This document shows positions 14,980 to 24,297 of a stretch of DNA of 49,618 bases, piece after piece; position 1 is the first letter of the stretch; the number at the start of each line of letters is the position of its first letter. The DNA comes from CAINVV01 sp037140615. Lineage in GTDB: Bacteria > Bacteroidota > Bacteroidia > Bacteroidales > Prolixibacteraceae. Made by a program: the position numbers and the translations under genes. A model generated the notes under the pieces. The model was not told the DNA's origin. It made no database searches and saw only the letters and a program-made list of their open reading frames with translations. The stretch lies in contig JBAXED010000015.1 of the NCBI GenBank assembly GCA_037140615.1, positions 1 to 49,618 on the forward strand, written 5' to 3'.

Positions 14980-17124
14980 GTGAATAAGGAAATTTTTAAA
15001 ACATATCCACGTAGTTTCAGGCGTGGAATTGAGATTCTTGAGAAAGGGAAAACTGAGAAAGGAGCAAAGCGGATTGAAAGATGCATTGAGGCCGGTTTTA
15101 AACCTGCAATTGTTTTTCTTGATATTCTGCGTCATACTTCCTCTGTTGATGATGCCATAAATCTTTTTTGTGCTGACTATGAAAAGGATTTTGTCAAGGC
15201 AACCCTCGAACTTGGCATAAAATATTACTCTGGCACTGACAGGGTTCAATCCTTTTCAGATTCTGTCCGGTTTTTTCTTGAATCTGCCAGAGCAGGAGGA
15301 ATAGAGGCATGCAATTACATTGGAAGTATGCGTGAAAAAGGTGAAGGGCTTTCTCTCGATTCAACCAAAGCGTTCGAATGGTATGAACGAGGTGCAGAAC
15401 GTGGTGACAAAGTTGCAAAATACAATTATGGCAGGCTCCTATATTCCGGTGAAGGTGGTTACAAGGATGCCAATGAAGCTGTTGATTATTGGTATGCTTC
15501 CGCCAAGGAGGGCTTTCTGCCAGCTATTTATAAAGTAGGGGAGATCTTCGAATTGGGTTTAACAGTTCCGGTTAAACCCGAAAAGGCATTTGAATGGTAT
15601 CTTAAAGCGGCAAATGAAGGGTATGAACCTGCCTATCAAAAGGTTGGGCTATATTTATACGAAGGAAAAGGAATAGAACAGAATGTTGTCCAAAGTCTGG
15701 AGTGGTTGGGTAAAATTGACGGTGACGTAACATCTGAAGTTGCCCTTAAAATGGGTAAAATATATCTTTTGGGATTGGGAATTGAAAAGGATGTGGACAA
15801 GGCAAAGAAATACCTGGAGCAAGCTGTCCACGCTGATTATTCTGAAGCGATTTTTCTCATGGGAAAACTTCGTGAGGAGACCAATGAAGACGATTTCATG
15901 GAATTGTATCAGAAAGCCGCTGATCGTGGATTTTCAGAAGCGCAGGAAGCTCTTGCAAGTTATTATCTGAAGCAGGCAGATTATCATGGAGTTGAAATGT
16001 TAATAAAAGCATCACTCAATGGAAGTGCTGATGCCATGGTCTTAATGGCTAAGCGCTATGAGACAGGCGAAGGTGTTGAAAAAAATATCAAAACAGCGGT
16101 CGATAATTATAGAAAGGCGGCTGAAAAAGGGAATCTTGAAGCGCAATATCAATATGCAAGTATTTGTTTGGCTGGCGAATGGATCGAGAGAGACAAATAT
16201 TCGGCCGGTGACTATTTCAAAAAATCGGCCGAGGCAGGTCATCCCCGTGCTTGTTATATATTAGGACTTCTGCACGAAAAAGGGGAAACCTATTGGTCAG
16301 ATAAGGACAAAGCCTATGAATGGTTTTTGAAGGCAGCAGAGAAAGGTGAGCCTGGAGCGATGTTTAAGACCGCTGTATACCTTGAGAACGGATTGAAAGT
16401 AGAAAAAAACCTGAGTGAAGCCTTGAGATGGTACAGAAAGGCTTCATCTGCCGGTTATGCCAAAGCAGCTTTCAACCTGGCAGTTCTTTTTGAAACAGGT
16501 CAGGGATGCGAGATTGATCCAATTAAATCCATAGAACAATATGAAGTAGCTGCCAAAGGTGGAATTGCAGAGGCAATGAACAACCTTGGAAATGTTTACC
16601 ATCAAGGGAAGGGAGTAAAAGCAGATCCTCAGGAAGCCTTTAAATGGTATACACGTGCCGACGATTCAGGTTTTATGTTGGGAGCATATAATTTAGGGGT
16701 CATGTGGTACTTTGGCGAAACCGGAGAAAAAAACTTGCAAAAGGCCTATTTCTATTTCAAGAAAGCATCTGATAAGAATTATCCTCAAGCTCAGTACAAT
16801 CTGGCGGGAATGTTGTTTTATGGAGAAGGGATAGAGGAGAACAAAATTGGAGCCATGGAGTTCTTTCGCAAATCTGCCGAAAATGGTTTTGCCGCGGCGT
16901 GGATTAGTTTGGCAGAGTTTTATACTACGGGTGACGTTGTGGACAAAGACATTGAAAAGGCAATTGAATTCTTTAATCTGGCTTCAGATCATGGCTTGGG
17001 TGAGGCAGACTACCTGCTATCCAAAATATACGAATCTGAGGACGGATTCATAGACAAGGTTAAGCAAAGCCAATGTCTTACCCGATCTGTGAGCAGAGGG
17101 TTTGAACCTGAAGATTTAAAATAG
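14980..17124 (+). CDS. Large Sel1-repeat (SLR) protein
   Basis: A 714-residue protein made almost entirely of Sel1-like repeats, roughly 16-17 units of about 36 residues, each close to A-x-x-WY-x-KAAEKG followed by A-x-x-x-LG-x-x-Y-x-x-GEGV. SLR arrays form a solenoid that binds partner proteins. No signal peptide or membrane segment is seen, so it is probably cytoplasmic. The start is GTG at 14980; the first 60 residues are less repeat-like. It is flanked by genes in other directions and has no operon partner, so its partners are unknown. Its last four residues, EDLK, are coded within a palindrome that also codes the EDLK end of PurL. Confidence 0.85.
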   Translation: MNKEIFKTYPRSFRRGIEILEKGKTEKGAKRIERCIEAGFKPAIVFLDILRHTSSVDDAINLFCADYEKDFVKATLELGIKYYSGTDRVQSFSDSVRFFLESARAGGIEACNYIGSMREKGEGLSLDSTKAFEWYERGAERGDKVAKYNYGRLLYSGEGGYKDANEAVDYWYASAKEGFLPAIYKVGEIFELGLTVPVKPEKAFEWYLKAANEGYEPAYQKVGLYLYEGKGIEQNVVQSLEWLGKIDGDVTSEVALKMGKIYLLGLGIEKDVDKAKKYLEQAVHADYSEAIFLMGKLREETNEDDFMELYQKAADRGFSEAQEALASYYLKQADYHGVEMLIKASLNGSADAMVLMAKRYETGEGVEKNIKTAVDNYRKAAEKGNLEAQYQYASICLAGEWIERDKYSAGDYFKKSAEAGHPRACYILGLLHEKGETYWSDKDKAYEWFLKAAEKGEPGAMFKTAVYLENGLKVEKNLSEALRWYRKASSAGYAKAAFNLAVLFETGQGCEIDPIKSIEQYEVAAKGGIAEAMNNLGNVYHQGKGVKADPQEAFKWYTRADDSGFMLGAYNLGVMWYFGETGEKNLQKAYFYFKKASDKNYPQAQYNLAGMLFYGEGIEENKIGAMEFFRKSAENGFAAAWISLAEFYTTGDVVDKDIEKAIEFFNLASDHGLGEADYLLSKIYESEDGFIDKVKQSQCLTRSVSRGFEPEDLK

Positions 17125-17163
17125 AATAAGGGCTTCGCGCCCTTTTTCTATTTTAAATCTTCA
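17109..17163. terminator. Palindromic bidirectional terminator, sel1 / purL
   Basis: A 55-base inverted repeat: 25-base arms (17109-17133 and 17139-17163) with one mismatch and a 5-base loop TTCGC. The core AAGGGC stem followed by T-runs on both strands is a standard terminator. The arms extend through both stop codons (TAG at 17122-17124; CTA at 17148-17150) into the last codons of both genes. Confidence 0.9.
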
Positions 17164-20100
17164 ATCCATTTCCTTGCGTTAACAAATGCTTCTACCCAGA
17201 GAGTAATTTGGTCTGATTTTCTTTCAGCAGGATAATGAGCCCACTGCCAGGGATAGACAGATCTTTCGAGATGGGGCATCATCGCAAGGTGTCGCCCGTC
17301 ATCCGAACATATTGCAGCAGCTTCAAAATCAGAACCATTTGGATTACCAGGATAATTTGCGAAGGAATATTTAATCGGAATATTGTACTGTGCTTCGCCT
17401 TCTGGTATTGAAAACTTGCCTTCGCCATGAGCAACCCATATGCCAAGCTTTCTGCCTGATAAAGATTTTAGCATAATTGATTCATTGTCAATAATATCAA
17501 CATTCAGAAATGTGGATTCGAATTTATGGGATTCATTATGGAGCATCTTAATTTTCTTCAATTTCTCAGGATAGATCAAATCAAGGGCGACCATAAGCTG
17601 ACATCCATTGCAAACACCCAGACTTAGCGTATTATCTCTCTTGTAAAACTGATCAAGGGTTGCTTTTGCCCGTTCATTGTACTTAAATGCTCCAGCCCAA
17701 CCTATCGCAGAGCCCAATACATCAGAATTTGAGAATCCTCCGACGAAAACGATCATGCTGATATCTTCAAGTGTTTCGCGCCCGGTGATAAGATCAGTCA
17801 TGTGAACATCTTTGACATCAAATCCTGCCAGATATAAGCTCCAGGCCATTTCACGGTCACCATTGACTCCTTTCTCTCTGATAATAGCCGCTTTTATGCC
17901 AGTCTTTATCCTCCGCTTGGGGTCAATGTTCAATGAGGCATATTCTCCATTGAACCCTCCCAAATTGAAAGAAAGATTATTCTTTTTATAATTTGTCAGA
18001 CGGCTAAAAGCCTTATCTTTTCCGCATTGTTTTTGATCAAGCAGGTAAGAAGGCCTAAACCAGTTCTCCCGCAATTTATCAATGTCAAAATAGTAATCCT
18101 CGAGGAAATTTTTTACCCTAATTTCTCTTTTCGGAGAAGGTTTTCCTATCAGAAGGCATTTTACTATACTTCGTTCAAACAGTTTTTCCAATTCCAAAGG
18201 ATCGGAGGCCTGAACAATGACACCTGGATTTTCACTAAACAGGAGTTTGACGATGTCTTGCTGGTTTATTGGAGATAAATCAACCTCAATTCCGCCGGCA
18301 TTCTGAGCAAAACACATTTCCAGCAATGTAACTATCAGTCCTCCAGATGATATGTCGTGACCCGAAACAATATATCCGAAATTAATTGCTTCCTGCAAAG
18401 TTTCAAAAGCCTTAGCGAAGTAGGAGGGATCAGCTACTGAGGGCGTCTCTTCTCCCAAAGCGGATAGTATTTGTCCCAATGAACTTCCTCCCAATTCCTT
18501 GGCAGATTTTGAAAAATCAATATAATAGATTGATTTTGCTGAATCATTAACGAGAACTGGTTCTATTATTTTTTTTATGTCAGAAACTTCGCCAGATGCA
18601 GAGATGATAACGGTTCCTGGCGCATAAACGACCTCATCCTTGTATTTTTGAGTCATTGAGAGCGAATCTTTTCCAGTCGGAATATTGATCCCCAAAGCAC
18701 AGGCGAAATCTGAAGCTGCCTGAACTGCTTGATATAACCTGGCATTTTCACCTTTGTTTTTTGCTGGCCACATCCAATTAGCTGAAAGAGAAACACCTTT
18801 TAATCCATGGGTAAGTGGAGCCCAAACAATATTCGTAAGTGCTTCAGCAATTGAGAGAAATGAACCATTGGTTGGATTAATTAATCCGGCTGCCGGGGCA
18901 TGTCCAAGAGAAGTTGCAATTCCTTTGTTACCTTGATAATCAATGGCGACAGCCCCTAAGTTGTTCAAAGGAAGTTGCAGTTCACCCGCACATTGTTGTT
19001 TAGCAATTCTTCCTGTAACAGAACGGTCGACTTTATTGGTCAGCCAATCTTTACATCCAACGGATTCAAGCTGTAAAATCTGCTCTAAATAACTGTTAAT
19101 TAAACTCTTGGAATATTTAATATTTGTGTATTTTTGATCTGGGGTTTGATCCTCCAAAAGGGTTTTAGGAGGTTTCCCAAAAAGTGTAGCCAACTCCATA
19201 TCAATGGGACGTTCACCATTATTTCTATTAACAAAGGTAAATTTGTGATCACCGGTTGTCTCACCAATGGTATAAAAAGGCGACCTCTCGCGTTCTGCAA
19301 TGCGACGAATCCAGTCAAGATTTTCCTTACCTGTCACAAAACCCATTCTCTCCTGCGACTCATTACCCACGATTTCTTTGGCAGAAAGGGTTGGGTCTCC
19401 AACAGGAAGTTTGTCTATAAATATTTGACCTCCAGTTTCTTCAACTAGCTCTGAAAGGCAATTTAAATGTCCTCCTGCGCCATGATCATGTATAGATATG
19501 ATTGGATTCCTCCCTGATTCGGCCAATGCCCGAATGGTGTTGTATGCCCTTTTTTGCATCTCCGGATTAGCTCGCTGAACGGCATTCAATTCAATGTGGC
19601 TTTCAAAAGCTCCGGTATCAACCGAGGAAACAGCTCCTCCACCCATCCCAATTCGGTAATTATCACCACCCAGCAAAACCACACTTTCACCGGCCTGCGG
19701 ATTCCCTTTCAAACTATCCTCTTTACGGGCGTAACCAATGCCACCTGCCTGCATAATTACCTTGTCGTAGCCATATTTTTTTTGATGTTCGGCATGTTCA
19801 AAAGTTAGAACTGAACCATTAATCAATGGCTGTCCGAATTTATTCCCAAAATCAGATGCTCCATTAGAAGCTTTAATTAAAAGCTCTTCTGGATTGTGAT
19901 ACAACCACTTGCGTGGTGTAAAATTAATTTCCCAAGGCCTGTTATTATCGTCATTTCTAGAATAAGAGGTCATATAGACAGCAGTTCCGGCTATGGGAAA
20001 ACTGCCTTTTCCTCCAGCCATTCTATCCCTGATTTCTCCACCAGTTCCTGTAGCAGCACCATTAAATGGTTCCACCGTTGTAGGAAAATTGTGTGTTTCA

Positions 20101-20831
20101 GCTTTAAGCGAAAGTACCGTTTCAATATCTGTGACCTCAAAGAAATCAGCTTTATCAGCCGAAGCGGGTGCAAATTGTTCAGCCTGGGGTCCTTCGACGA
20201 AAGAGCAATTATCCTTGTAGGCTGAAACAACGGTATTTGGATTTGTCTTGGTAGTTCTTTTAATTAGTTCAAAAAGAGTATGTTGCTTTTCTATTCCATC
20301 AATAATAAAAGTTCCATTGAATATTTTGTGTCGGCAATGCTCTGAATTTACCTGCGAAAATCCAAAAACTTCACTATCCGTCAGTTTTCGGTTAATTTTT
20401 TTGGAAACTTCTTCCAGGTATTGAATTTCGTCGGCACTTAGCGCCAATCCTTCTTTCTTGTTGTATTCCGAGATATCTTCAATAAATAAAACAGGATCAG
20501 GCTGATGTTCGATTGTGAAAAGGGATTGTGTAAGACCCTTATAAAATGCCTGAAGCATGGGATCGAAAGGAGATTGATCATCGCTAGCTGAAAATTCTTC
20601 GATGCGAATAATACCAATAATTCCCATATTTTGGGTAATCTCGACGGCATTAGTACTCCAGGGGGTAACCATCTCTTTCCTGGGGCCCACAAAATGCCCC
20701 TCTAGTTCTTCAGAATGAATCAATTCAGCTTCTCCAAAAAGCCAACATAATTTTTCTATATCAGATTGATTTAATGAAACTTGTGTACCAACAGCAAGAA
20801 TTTTGCTATTTGCTTTGAAGAATAGAATCAT
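17148..20831 (-). CDS. purL: Phosphoribosylformylglycinamidine synthase, single-chain form
   Basis: The 1227-residue large FGAM synthase, which converts FGAR, glutamine and ATP to FGAM in purine synthesis. Domains in order: an N-terminal PurS-like part, a linker, two AIR-synthase-like ATP-binding halves (with AETHNFPTTVEPFNGAATG and TGTGGEIRDR in the first), and a C-terminal glutamine amidotransferase. The glutaminase nucleophile is C1074 in LGVCNGCQ, and the end of the triad is in PHLERSVYPWQW. Length is close to the 1295 residues of E. coli PurL. It lies 79 bases downstream of the flavoprotein gene on the same strand. Its C-terminal EDLK is coded inside the shared terminator palindrome. Confidence 0.97.
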   Translation of the reverse strand: MILFFKANSKILAVGTQVSLNQSDIEKLCWLFGEAELIHSEELEGHFVGPRKEMVTPWSTNAVEITQNMGIIGIIRIEEFSASDDQSPFDPMLQAFYKGLTQSLFTIEHQPDPVLFIEDISEYNKKEGLALSADEIQYLEEVSKKINRKLTDSEVFGFSQVNSEHCRHKIFNGTFIIDGIEKQHTLFELIKRTTKTNPNTVVSAYKDNCSFVEGPQAEQFAPASADKADFFEVTDIETVLSLKAETHNFPTTVEPFNGAATGTGGEIRDRMAGGKGSFPIAGTAVYMTSYSRNDDNNRPWEINFTPRKWLYHNPEELLIKASNGASDFGNKFGQPLINGSVLTFEHAEHQKKYGYDKVIMQAGGIGYARKEDSLKGNPQAGESVVLLGGDNYRIGMGGGAVSSVDTGAFESHIELNAVQRANPEMQKRAYNTIRALAESGRNPIISIHDHGAGGHLNCLSELVEETGGQIFIDKLPVGDPTLSAKEIVGNESQERMGFVTGKENLDWIRRIAERERSPFYTIGETTGDHKFTFVNRNNGERPIDMELATLFGKPPKTLLEDQTPDQKYTNIKYSKSLINSYLEQILQLESVGCKDWLTNKVDRSVTGRIAKQQCAGELQLPLNNLGAVAIDYQGNKGIATSLGHAPAAGLINPTNGSFLSIAEALTNIVWAPLTHGLKGVSLSANWMWPAKNKGENARLYQAVQAASDFACALGINIPTGKDSLSMTQKYKDEVVYAPGTVIISASGEVSDIKKIIEPVLVNDSAKSIYYIDFSKSAKELGGSSLGQILSALGEETPSVADPSYFAKAFETLQEAINFGYIVSGHDISSGGLIVTLLEMCFAQNAGGIEVDLSPINQQDIVKLLFSENPGVIVQASDPLELEKLFERSIVKCLLIGKPSPKREIRVKNFLEDYYFDIDKLRENWFRPSYLLDQKQCGKDKAFSRLTNYKKNNLSFNLGGFNGEYASLNIDPKRRIKTGIKAAIIREKGVNGDREMAWSLYLAGFDVKDVHMTDLITGRETLEDISMIVFVGGFSNSDVLGSAIGWAGAFKYNERAKATLDQFYKRDNTLSLGVCNGCQLMVALDLIYPEKLKKIKMLHNESHKFESTFLNVDIIDNESIMLKSLSGRKLGIWVAHGEGKFSIPEGEAQYNIPIKYSFANYPGNPNGSDFEAAAICSDDGRHLAMMPHLERSVYPWQWAHYPAERKSDQITLWVEAFVNARKWIEDLK

Positions 20832-20910
20832 GTAGCGTGATTTAATATTTTATGTCAGCGAAGATAGGGAGAAGCACATAAGAAATAAAAAACTGCAAAT
20901 TAAAAATTTG

Positions 20911-22401
20911 TTATGCTTTCTTTTCATCCGGTTTCCACTCAGTCACATAAATTAAATGTGGAAATGCTTTTGGTTTAAATATAGATTGGTTGTAAAACAC
21001 TCTCAGACATTCCTGGATTCCTTCTGTAACACTTGGGTGTGGATGGATGCTTTGCAAAACTTCCTGCAGACGGATATCAGCATTGATCAAATAGGCAATA
21101 GAGACGATAAATGCGGATGCCTGAGGACCGGCTGCCCTCATTCCCAAAATTCTGTCAGATCCATCATTGCTAACCATAATTTTAACAAAACCGCTTGTAT
21201 TCCGCATAGCTATTGTTCTATTAACCAGTTCATTTGAGTAAAAAGCTGCCTTGTATGGAATTCCTTTGCTTCGTAACATTTTTTCATTTGCACCGACTGC
21301 TGCTAGTTCAGGCTTAAAAAACATCAATGTTGGCATGTGAGAATAGTCCAATAAATAGCTGGTCTGACCAAAAATAGCCTCCACTATAAAACGGCCCTGC
21401 TCCTCGGCTACTCCATACAATGCTTTTTGACCGGTAACATCCCCGGCAGCGAAAATATTGCAATCTCCGAAATTTGACAATGCGCACTCTTCGTTTATTT
21501 TCAAATAGCCTTTGCTGGTGGTTTCGATTCCGGCATTTTCCAGGCAAAGTCCGGCGGTATTTGGATCGCGGCCTATTGAAATAAGGATGATATCTACTTC
21601 AACCACACTGCTATGACCATCATCGTAATCCAATACGATTTCAAGGTAATTACTTTTCTTACGGACTGTACGAAGAGTGGCTGTGCGGTGAATGATTACG
21701 CCATTCTTTTCCAGGTTCCGTGATACAAAGTCGCTCACATCATCATCTTCGAAAGGAATTACGCGGTGGGTGCGGTCAAGAAGATGCACCTCAGTTTGAC
21801 CAAAATTAGAGAAGATGGTTGCAAATTCACAACCGATAATACCTGATCCAATGATCATCATTCTCTCCGGAAAACTTTCGAGGTTCAGAATTCCGTCTGA
21901 ATCGAGAATCTGCTTTTGGTCAATCTCCAATTCAGCATGAGGTCGTGGCACTGATCCGGTAGCTATAATGATGTAGTCAGCGTTAATTATTTCAATTCCA
22001 TTCGGGGTCTTTATTTCTAAAGTATGTTTGTCGAGAAATCGGGCAAAACCCTGAATGAAGGTAATGTTCCCGGGAAGATTCTTGCTGTCAGAAAATGTCT
22101 CAATCTGAGACAGAATCTGATTCTGTTTGGTTTTAGCAGCCTGTAAAACTGTCTTTTTGACCAGATTGTAATCGACCTGAAGCCCCGATGCACGATAGCC
22201 TCTGTCAACAGCTGCCGCGACAGCATAGTCGGCCGACAATTCCCACATAGTTTTTGAAGTGAGCGGACCATTCATGATCCCGTTGCCACCCAAATGTCCG
22301 GCTTCAATGATACAAACGTTTTTACCGAAGTCCAGAGCACGCATGGTTGCCGCTAAACCACCTGGTCCACTGCCAATTACCGCTAAGTCAAATTGCTTCA
22401 T
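20911..22401 (-). CDS. Dihydrolipoamide dehydrogenase-like flavoprotein lacking redox cysteines
   Basis: A 496-residue class I pyridine nucleotide-disulfide oxidoreductase fold. The FAD site GSGPGG is at 11-16, the NAD-binding motif is GSGIIGCEFA with a later LLDRTHRV, the second FAD motif is NIFAAGDVTG, and the C-terminal dimer domain ends with HPHPSVTE, matching the active-site His-Glu of lipoamide dehydrogenases. The canonical redox site GGTCLNVGCIPSK is replaced by a block at 38-50 in which the two cysteines are Gly41 and Pro46. It therefore cannot do disulfide chemistry there. It may be a diaphorase or transhydrogenase-like enzyme, or have a new role. It lies on the same strand as sucAB, two kilobases away. 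Confidence 0.8.
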   Translation of the reverse strand: MKQFDLAVIGSGPGGLAATMRALDFGKNVCIIEAGHLGGNGIMNGPLTSKTMWELSADYAVAAAVDRGYRASGLQVDYNLVKKTVLQAAKTKQNQILSQIETFSDSKNLPGNITFIQGFARFLDKHTLEIKTPNGIEIINADYIIIATGSVPRPHAELEIDQKQILDSDGILNLESFPERMMIIGSGIIGCEFATIFSNFGQTEVHLLDRTHRVIPFEDDDVSDFVSRNLEKNGVIIHRTATLRTVRKKSNYLEIVLDYDDGHSSVVEVDIILISIGRDPNTAGLCLENAGIETTSKGYLKINEECALSNFGDCNIFAAGDVTGQKALYGVAEEQGRFIVEAIFGQTSYLLDYSHMPTLMFFKPELAAVGANEKMLRSKGIPYKAAFYSNELVNRTIAMRNTSGFVKIMVSNDGSDRILGMRAAGPQASAFIVSIAYLINADIRLQEVLQSIHPHPSVTEGIQECLRVFYNQSIFKPKAFPHLIYVTEWKPDEKKA

Positions 22402-22452
22402 GTTGAGTGTTTGATAGTTGTGTCAATTGATTTTCAAATTACGGAAAAATAA

Positions 22453-22483
22453 TTGATATGAGTGCAGATTATGATTATTTTTG
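22453..22483 (+). promoter_or_regulatory. Promoter for methylmalonyl-CoA epimerase
   Basis: TTG at 22453-22455 as the -33 element, a 20-base spacer, then TATTTTTG at 22476-22483 as the -7 element. This is one of the best matches in the window to the Bacteroidota promoter and lies 18 bases before the ATG. Confidence 0.65.
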
Positions 22484-22501
22484 CCACCTCAAAAGAATGA
22501 G

Positions 22502-22903
22502 ATGAACATATCAAAAATTGAGCACATTGGGATTGCAGTTGAAAATTTGGAAAGTGCTATCAAGTATTATGAAACCTTACTTGGCACAAAGTGCTATGCA
22601 ATTGAAGAAGTAGTTGACCAGAAAGTTAGGACGGCATTTTTCAGAGTAGGGGAAACGAAAATCGAATTACTTGAATCAATGGATCCTGAAGGACCTATTG
22701 GAAAGTTTCTTGAAAAGAAGGGACCTGGCGTTCATCACATTGCTTTTTCTGTTGATGAGGTTAATAGAGCCTTAGCTGAAGCGGAGCTGACAGGAATTCA
22801 ATTGGTTGACAAGAAAGCTAGAAAGGGAGCTGAAGGCCTTAATATTGGTTTTCTGCATCCAAAATCTACCTTAGGTGTTTTGACTGAGTTCTGCAGTGAA
22901 TAA
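22502..22903 (+). CDS. mce: Methylmalonyl-CoA epimerase
   Basis: A 133-residue VOC-fold enzyme that interconverts (S)- and (R)-methylmalonyl-CoA, linking propionyl-CoA and succinyl-CoA beside the B12-dependent mutase. Visible marks are IEHIGIAVENLESA with metal ligand H8, GVHHIAFSVD with a second histidine, and a late glutamate in VLTEFC. The ATG at 22502 is chosen over a TTG at 22481, which lies inside the -7 element. It is a single-gene unit divergent from the flavoprotein gene. The mutase genes are not in this window. Confidence 0.93.
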   Translation: MNISKIEHIGIAVENLESAIKYYETLLGTKCYAIEEVVDQKVRTAFFRVGETKIELLESMDPEGPIGKFLEKKGPGVHHIAFSVDEVNRALAEAELTGIQLVDKKARKGAEGLNIGFLHPKSTLGVLTEFCSE

Positions 22904-22947
22904 GCCATAAGTTTTTATCGACTAATTTCATCTGCATCTTCCTGGGA

Positions 22948-23781
22948 TTATTTTGGCAAGTGCTTTCTTACTGCATGAGAAAATCCATTTTCATGATGGG
23001 GTAGGGAAATCAAAAATTTATCTTTCAATTCTTGAGGCGAGTTATGCACTACGTAGGATAAATGTGTAAAATCAAGCATTTCAAGATCGTTGAAGTCATT
23101 GCCGATACCGAGGGTTTCTTTTCTTTTAATCCCCGTTATTTCGCAGATTTCGGCTATTCCATAGGCTTTTGAGATTCCTTTCGGAAAGATCTCCATCCAT
23201 ATCCAGTTTTCATTAAGTGGTGATGTTGTTCTTATGATGCTTATTTCGGAAAATTGTCCCAATAATATTTTTTTTACCTGATCAAATTTGTCGCTTCCTT
23301 TTTGAAAAAATAGAAGCAACTGAGATGAACTGTATTTTTTGCCGGGAACTAGCTCCTCTGATGTCCCCATTTTTGAATGTACTTCGATATATCGATCAAT
23401 TTCGGGACAGTCAGATTTTTTCCACCAAAAAAAATTGTGGTTATCAGGAAAGCAGTCCGAAACTTTAAAATTATATCCGTTAGAAATCAAAAAGTCAATC
23501 AGTTGCGAAGTTAGCTTTTCTGGAAAATTAACCGCCCTGATGACCTCTTGTTTTTGCCAGTCAACGATTCCTGCACCTGAAGAGCATATAACGTAATCAA
23601 AAGGATCAGAAGGATTCAATGCTCTCCTTACCTTGAAAAGGTTTCTGCCGGTGGCGGCCACTCTGCAGATTCCCATTTTACCAAGTATTTCAAGTGTTTC
23701 AAGATCTTCAATGCTTATTGAATGATCATTTTGAAGTAAGGTACCATCGAGGTCGGTTACCACCATCTTTAATTCACCCAT
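22948..23781 (-). CDS. Cof-type HAD-IIB family hydrolase
   Basis: A 277-residue haloacid dehalogenase-like phosphatase of the Cof/IIB subfamily. The nucleophile motif DLDGTLL has D10 and D12; motif II follows as AATGR, motif III as the lysine in GISKAYGI, and motif IV as GIGNDFNDLEML. The large cap domain between them is typical of sugar-phosphate and nucleotide phosphatases. Substrate cannot be read from sequence. It is convergent with mce (44-base gap without a clear palindrome) and divergent from the DUF5606 gene. Confidence 0.88.
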   Translation of the reverse strand: MGELKMVVTDLDGTLLQNDHSISIEDLETLEILGKMGICRVAATGRNLFKVRRALNPSDPFDYVICSSGAGIVDWQKQEVIRAVNFPEKLTSQLIDFLISNGYNFKVSDCFPDNHNFFWWKKSDCPEIDRYIEVHSKMGTSEELVPGKKYSSSQLLLFFQKGSDKFDQVKKILLGQFSEISIIRTTSPLNENWIWMEIFPKGISKAYGIAEICEITGIKRKETLGIGNDFNDLEMLDFTHLSYVVHNSPQELKDKFLISLPHHENGFSHAVRKHLPK

Positions 23782-23847
23782 AAAATGCTGTTCAATTTTG
23801 TGGTAAAGTTCGCCAAAGTTTTGGAGAGGAGAACAAAAAATTCTTGC

Positions 23848-23855
23848 TATTTTTG
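23848..23855 (+). promoter_or_regulatory. -7 promoter element for the DUF5606 gene
   Basis: TATTTTTG matches TAnnTTTG and lies 22 bases before the ATG at 23878, which supports that start over a TTG at 23785. Confidence 0.5.
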
Positions 23856-23877
23856 CAAAGTATCAAAAAGTACATTT

Positions 23878-24297
23878 ATGTTAAAAGGTATATTGGCAAT
23901 ATCCGGGCAACCTGGACTATTTAAAGTTCTGTCTGAAGGCAAAAATGGAGTGATCGTAGAATCTCTCCTGACTGGAATGAAGCAAACGGCTTTTGCCAGT
24001 GCTAAAATGAGCACGCTTGAGGACATTGCAATTTATACCACCAGCGAAGATTTTCCGCTTAAACAGGTTTTCAGGAAGATTTCAGATCTTGAAAATGGTG
24101 CTGCAGCCATTCCAGCCAATACTAAACCTGAAGATCTAAAGAAATATTTCGAGAAAGTTCTTCCTGATTACGATAAAGAACGTGTGTATGTATCTGATAT
24201 AAAGAAAGTACTTACATGGTATAACTTACTGCAAGAAAAGGGATTACTTGATTTCGAAGAGGCTGCTGAAACCAGCGAAGAAAAGGATAAAGGATAA
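23878..24297 (+). CDS. DUF5606 family protein
   Basis: A 139-residue soluble protein starting MLKGILAISGQPGLFKV, the opening of the Bacteroidota family DUF5606. The N-terminal half looks like a small beta-barrel with a regulatory feel (GVIVESLLTG, TAFASAKMSTLEDIAIYT), and the second half is helical (VLPDYDKERVYVSDIKKVLTWYNLL). No function is known. The acidic-basic tail EEKDKG is coded by a run of AAAGGAT repeats that form one arm of an outer inverted repeat, so the C-terminus may be free to vary. Confidence 0.8.
   Translation: MLKGILAISGQPGLFKVLSEGKNGVIVESLLTGMKQTAFASAKMSTLEDIAIYTTSEDFPLKQVFRKISDLENGAAAIPANTKPEDLKKYFEKVLPDYDKERVYVSDIKKVLTWYNLLQEKGLLDFEEAAETSEEKDKG

Noticed and set aside
15235..17000. 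Repeated DNA in the Sel1 gene as a CRISPR or tandem satellite
   Set aside because: The periodicity is at the protein level (about 36 residues); the DNA units differ strongly from each other and have no constant repeat.
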